64,000 nt of DNA from Desulforamulus aeronauticus DSM 10349 (lineage in GTDB: Bacteria; Bacillota; Desulfotomaculia; Desulfotomaculales; Desulfotomaculaceae). The DNA is taken from assembly GCF_900142375.1 (NCBI RefSeq), contig NZ_FRAR01000020.1:1-64000 (forward strand). The letters are read 5' to 3'. The position numbers and the translations under genes are program-made. The stretch's first letter is position 1. Each line of letters starts with the position of its first letter. Shown in pieces: positions 61,450 through 64,000 of this stretch. A model generated the notes under the pieces. It made no database searches and was not told where the DNA came from. It worked only from the letters and a program-made list of their open reading frames with translations.

Positions 61450-63519
61450 TTAGGCCGTAATTACTTTTTTTAGTTCGGCCAAGTCGCTAATTGGTGGTTG
61501 GCAAGCAAAGTTTTTACAAATATAAGCGGCGGCTTTACCTGCCACGGATGTTTTTCCCTGCAGCAGAGGGAGCACTGTCTCTAGCTGGGTATTATCTACA
61601 TCATCATCTTTTACCAGCAGCACAGCGTTGGGAAGAAATTGCTGCTGGAGCAGTGAGATCATTTGCTTCAGTAAAGGGTCTTGCTTACTGCCGGCTAAAA
61701 CAATCTCCAAGGGAGGTTCCTTATCTAGATAGGCTGCCATCATCAAGAAGGAGTGCCCGGGAGGGTAATGGCTTACATCTCCGGCAAAGGTGGTTAGTAT
61801 TTTTTTAGCTAACTTTTCATAGGAACTATTTCCAGTAAGCCGACCTAGACGTAACAAATTTACTGCTGCGACTGAATTACCCGAAGGGATGGCCCCGTCG
61901 TAAACTTCCTTGGGCTGACTGATAAGCTGTTCACTGTCTTTACCGTAGAAAAAGAATCCTCCCTGTTCTTTATCCCAAAATAATTCAATCATTTGTTGTG
62001 TTAATTCTAAAGCGTGTTCCAAATAGCGGGTTTCAAAGGTAGACTCATACAGTTCTAACAAACCCCAAGCTAAAAAGGCGTAATCCTCCAAATAAGCCGG
62101 GTAAGCAGCATCACCCTCCCGGTAACGAGCCAATAGGCGACCATCCTCCCGGCGAAGTTTCTGCCAGATAAACTCTACGGCTAGGGCAGCAGACTCACGG
62201 TATCGATCGCTCTGGAACACCCTAGCTCCTTTGGCTAAAGCGGCAATCATTAAACCGTTCCAAGATGTCAGGATTTTATCATCCTTATAGGGGTGGATCC
62301 TGTTTTCCCGCTCCAGAAATAATTGCTGGCGGCACTTCTCCAAACCCTCCACTAACTCTGCCAGAGAAATATCCAGCTCCTCGGCAAATTTTAAAGGGTC
62401 TTGACCAATGAGATTCGGGATACTGGCCCCTTCAAAATTACCCTCCGGGGTGATGTCGTAATAACGGCAAAACAGCTCTCCATCCACAGGACCCAGGATA
62501 TCCATGATTTCCTCCGGCTGCCAAACATAAAATTTACCTTCTTCTCCCTCGGAATCGGCATCCTCTGCGCTATAAAAGCCTCCTTCAGGAGACGTCATGT
62601 CTCGTAATACGTAATTAAAAATCTCTTTGGCAATCCGGCCAAACCTGGGGTTGTTAGTGATCTGATAGGTTTCCAGATAAGCAATAGCCAGTAGGGCATT
62701 GTCGTAGAGCATTTTTTCAAAATGGGGTACCAGCCATTTCTTGTCGGTGGAATATCGGGAGAAGCCAAAACCAATATGGTCGTATAGGCCGCCTCGATGC
62801 ATGGAATCCAAGGTTTCCGCTACCATCGTGAGGGCCTTATCTTGCTTCGTTTTATCCCAATACCGCAAGAGAAACAGCAAATTGTGTGGGGTGGGAAACT
62901 TGGGTGCCGAGCCAAAACCACCGTAAGTCTGATCAAAACTGCGCTGGAACATCTGGTAGGATGTAGCCAAGATATCCGGCGGTAAATCACCGGGCTGGCT
63001 CTTCACGTTTTGCTGCAGATGAGAAGTCAGTTTCTCACCAATTTCAAGTAAGCGATCCCGATCTGATTTCCAGAGCTCGGCAATTTGTTCTAAAATTTCT
63101 ATCAGACCGGGTCTGCCGTAATTAGCCTGTTTAGGAAAATACGTCCCGGCAAAGAAAGGTTTTTGCTCCGGCGTCATAATAATGGTTAAGGGCCAACCGC
63201 CAGAACCGGTTAAAGCTTGACAAACATTCATATAAATGTGGTCAATATCCGGTCGTTCTTCCCGGTCTACTTTAATTGACACAAAATGTTGATTTAAGAT
63301 AGCGGCTACATCTTCAGATTCAAAACTTTCCCGCTCCATGACGTGACACCAATGGCAGGTGCTGTAACCGATTGAAAGGAAGATGGGCTTATCCTCTTGC
63401 TTGGCTTTATCGAAAGCCTCCTGCCCCCAGGGGAACCAATCCACGGGGTTATGGGCATGCTGCAACAGATAGGGGCTTTTTTGATTAAAAAGCCTATTGG
63501 GCTTCTCTGTGAGTTGCAA
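61450..63519 (-). CDS. Thioredoxin-domain protein of the YyaL/Spata20 (DUF255) family
   Basis: 689 residues from TTG 63519, with TTTTGGAGGTGCGCCC upstream; the frame continues upstream without a site. N-terminal thioredoxin-like domain ([47 protein letters not shown] with CHWC active site, [44 protein letters not shown]), followed by a six-hairpin glycosidase-like alpha/alpha barrel ([69 protein letters not shown]). The enzyme activity of the family is not established. It is single-copy in many sporulating bacteria. Confidence 0.9.
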   Translation of the reverse strand: MQLTEKPNRLFNQKSPYLLQHAHNPVDWFPWGQEAFDKAKQEDKPIFLSIGYSTCHWCHVMERESFESEDVAAILNQHFVSIKVDREERPDIDHIYMNVCQALTGSGGWPLTIIMTPEQKPFFAGTYFPKQANYGRPGLIEILEQIAELWKSDRDRLLEIGEKLTSHLQQNVKSQPGDLPPDILATSYQMFQRSFDQTYGGFGSAPKFPTPHNLLFLLRYWDKTKQDKALTMVAETLDSMHRGGLYDHIGFGFSRYSTDKKWLVPHFEKMLYDNALLAIAYLETYQITNNPRFGRIAKEIFNYVLRDMTSPEGGFYSAEDADSEGEEGKFYVWQPEEIMDILGPVDGELFCRYYDITPEGNFEGASIPNLIGQDPLKFAEELDISLAELVEGLEKCRQQLFLERENRIHPYKDDKILTSWNGLMIAALAKGARVFQSDRYRESAALAVEFIWQKLRREDGRLLARYREGDAAYPAYLEDYAFLAWGLLELYESTFETRYLEHALELTQQMIELFWDKEQGGFFFYGKDSEQLISQPKEVYDGAIPSGNSVAAVNLLRLGRLTGNSSYEKLAKKILTTFAGDVSHYPPGHSFLMMAAYLDKEPPLEIVLAGSKQDPLLKQMISLLQQQFLPNAVLLVKDDDVDNTQLETVLPLLQGKTSVAGKAAAYICKNFACQPPISDLAELKKVITA

Positions 63520-64000
63520 GGGCGCACCTCCAAAAGATATATTTTTAATATAATACCCTTGAAACATATTGCCTTACTATAGTTTGGCTAAAGTTTTTCG
63601 TAGCTAACGTCGAATTTTTGATCGTCAGACCAGGATTTTAGAGCAACTCATCATCTCTTTGACGGTAGCATATCAGTCCAAAGGGTAACAAAAGTGCAAT
63701 AAAATAAAAATGTAAACATGCCGCTTTGCGGCACCACTGATAAATGAAAATCTGTTTAATTTTCAGGGCAGGACTATGGGCATGTTCTAGTAAACATGGG
63801 TCCATAATATTATGTTATCCGAGCAGCAGATTATAAATAAGCCGTTATGTGCAATAATCCTATAAATTTGTTCATTCACTACCTTTTTTGAAGGCCAAAT
63901 GGAGAAAAAGGAAACCAGGATTTCTGTAGAATAATCGAGGAATAGTTTACCGTTTTATGGGTGATTTTGGTAAAGTCTTTCATAACACTTAAGGAAGACT
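63520..64000. other. 480 bases at the right edge without a recognisable gene
   Basis: AT-rich. The only notable element is a small hairpin TGCCGC-TTT-GCGGCA near 63719-63733. No frame with a ribosome binding site was found on either strand; the region may lead to a gene outside the window. Confidence 0.5.

Noticed and set aside
63568-64000. Possible short gene at the right edge (GTG near 63961)
   Set aside because: Only about a dozen codons are visible and no ribosome binding site precedes it.

Overview
The window reads as a stretch of a chromosome from an anaerobic, endospore-forming Firmicute, most likely a Desulfotomaculum/Desulforamulus-type member of the Peptococcaceae (inferred from gene content and style, not from a search). 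Pointers are the cotJA-cotJB-cotJC spore coat operon, a Spo0F-like receiver, a Spo0E-like phosphatase, a T-box leader, a HrcA/CIRCE-controlled groESL operon, many GTG/TTG starts behind strong AGGAGG sites, S-layer (SLH) proteins, and a molybdenum-cofactor/formate dehydrogenase maturation cluster. No rRNA, tRNA, CRISPR array, transposase or prophage was seen.

Layout. 1-7.5 kb: 3' end of an acidic SLH surface protein, small regulators, a zinc-ribbon protein with a long leader, a nitronate monooxygenase-like flavoprotein, TrkA and the cotJ operon. 7.9-16.4 kb: glucose-6-phosphate isomerase, rhomboid protease, YmaF-like His-rich protein, GNAT, orphan IlvN, MazE/MazF-type toxin-antitoxin pair, a class-I glutamine amidotransferase, an amidohydrolase and a Spo0F-like receiver. 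16.6-22.3 kb: tsaE-tsaB-rimI-tsaD (tRNA t6A), then an intergenic region with DnaA boxes, then a T-box leader with two terminator modules in front of paaK, an ACT-domain gene and 5-formyl-THF cyclo-ligase. 22.4-28.9 kb: a probable beta-alanine (omega-amino acid) catabolic module: CoA-acylating semialdehyde dehydrogenase, class-III transaminase, a sigma-54 activator and a frameshifted APC permease, with -24/-12 promoters for the transaminase and the permease. 29-37.3 kb: methyltransferase, HemZ, and the Moco cluster (59-aa protein, MoeA, MoeA-PBP fusion, ModE-like HTH, FdhD, MogA). 37.6-41.5 kb: groES-groEL, an accessory intergenic region with four 21-bp tandem repeats, a 27-aa holin-like toxin and a Spo0E-like gene, then cysK. 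41.6-52.3 kb: DUF169 protein, acetyl-CoA synthetase, LytS/LytT-type two-component system, AcpS, NAD(P)HX repair enzyme, sigma-54-driven alanine dehydrogenase, alanine racemase, ANTAR regulator. 52.4-64 kb: YcdB/SLH surface protein, GT2, phosphoesterase, chemoreceptor, HD-GYP protein, HTH protein, DUF815 ATPase and a YyaL-type thioredoxin-domain protein; the last 480 bases hold no recognisable gene.

How genes work together. The transaminase would pass amino groups to pyruvate and make alanine; the dehydrogenase would turn malonate semialdehyde into acetyl-CoA; alanine dehydrogenase, also behind a -24/-12 promoter, could recycle pyruvate and release ammonia. The Moco cluster supports molybdenum/tungsten enzymes such as formate dehydrogenase. 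Several non-coding layers stand out: an inverted repeat shared by the activator-gene and permease regions, dispersed structured repeats behind several operons, a leader that can sequester its own ribosome binding site, and helically phased short motifs before acetyl-CoA synthetase.
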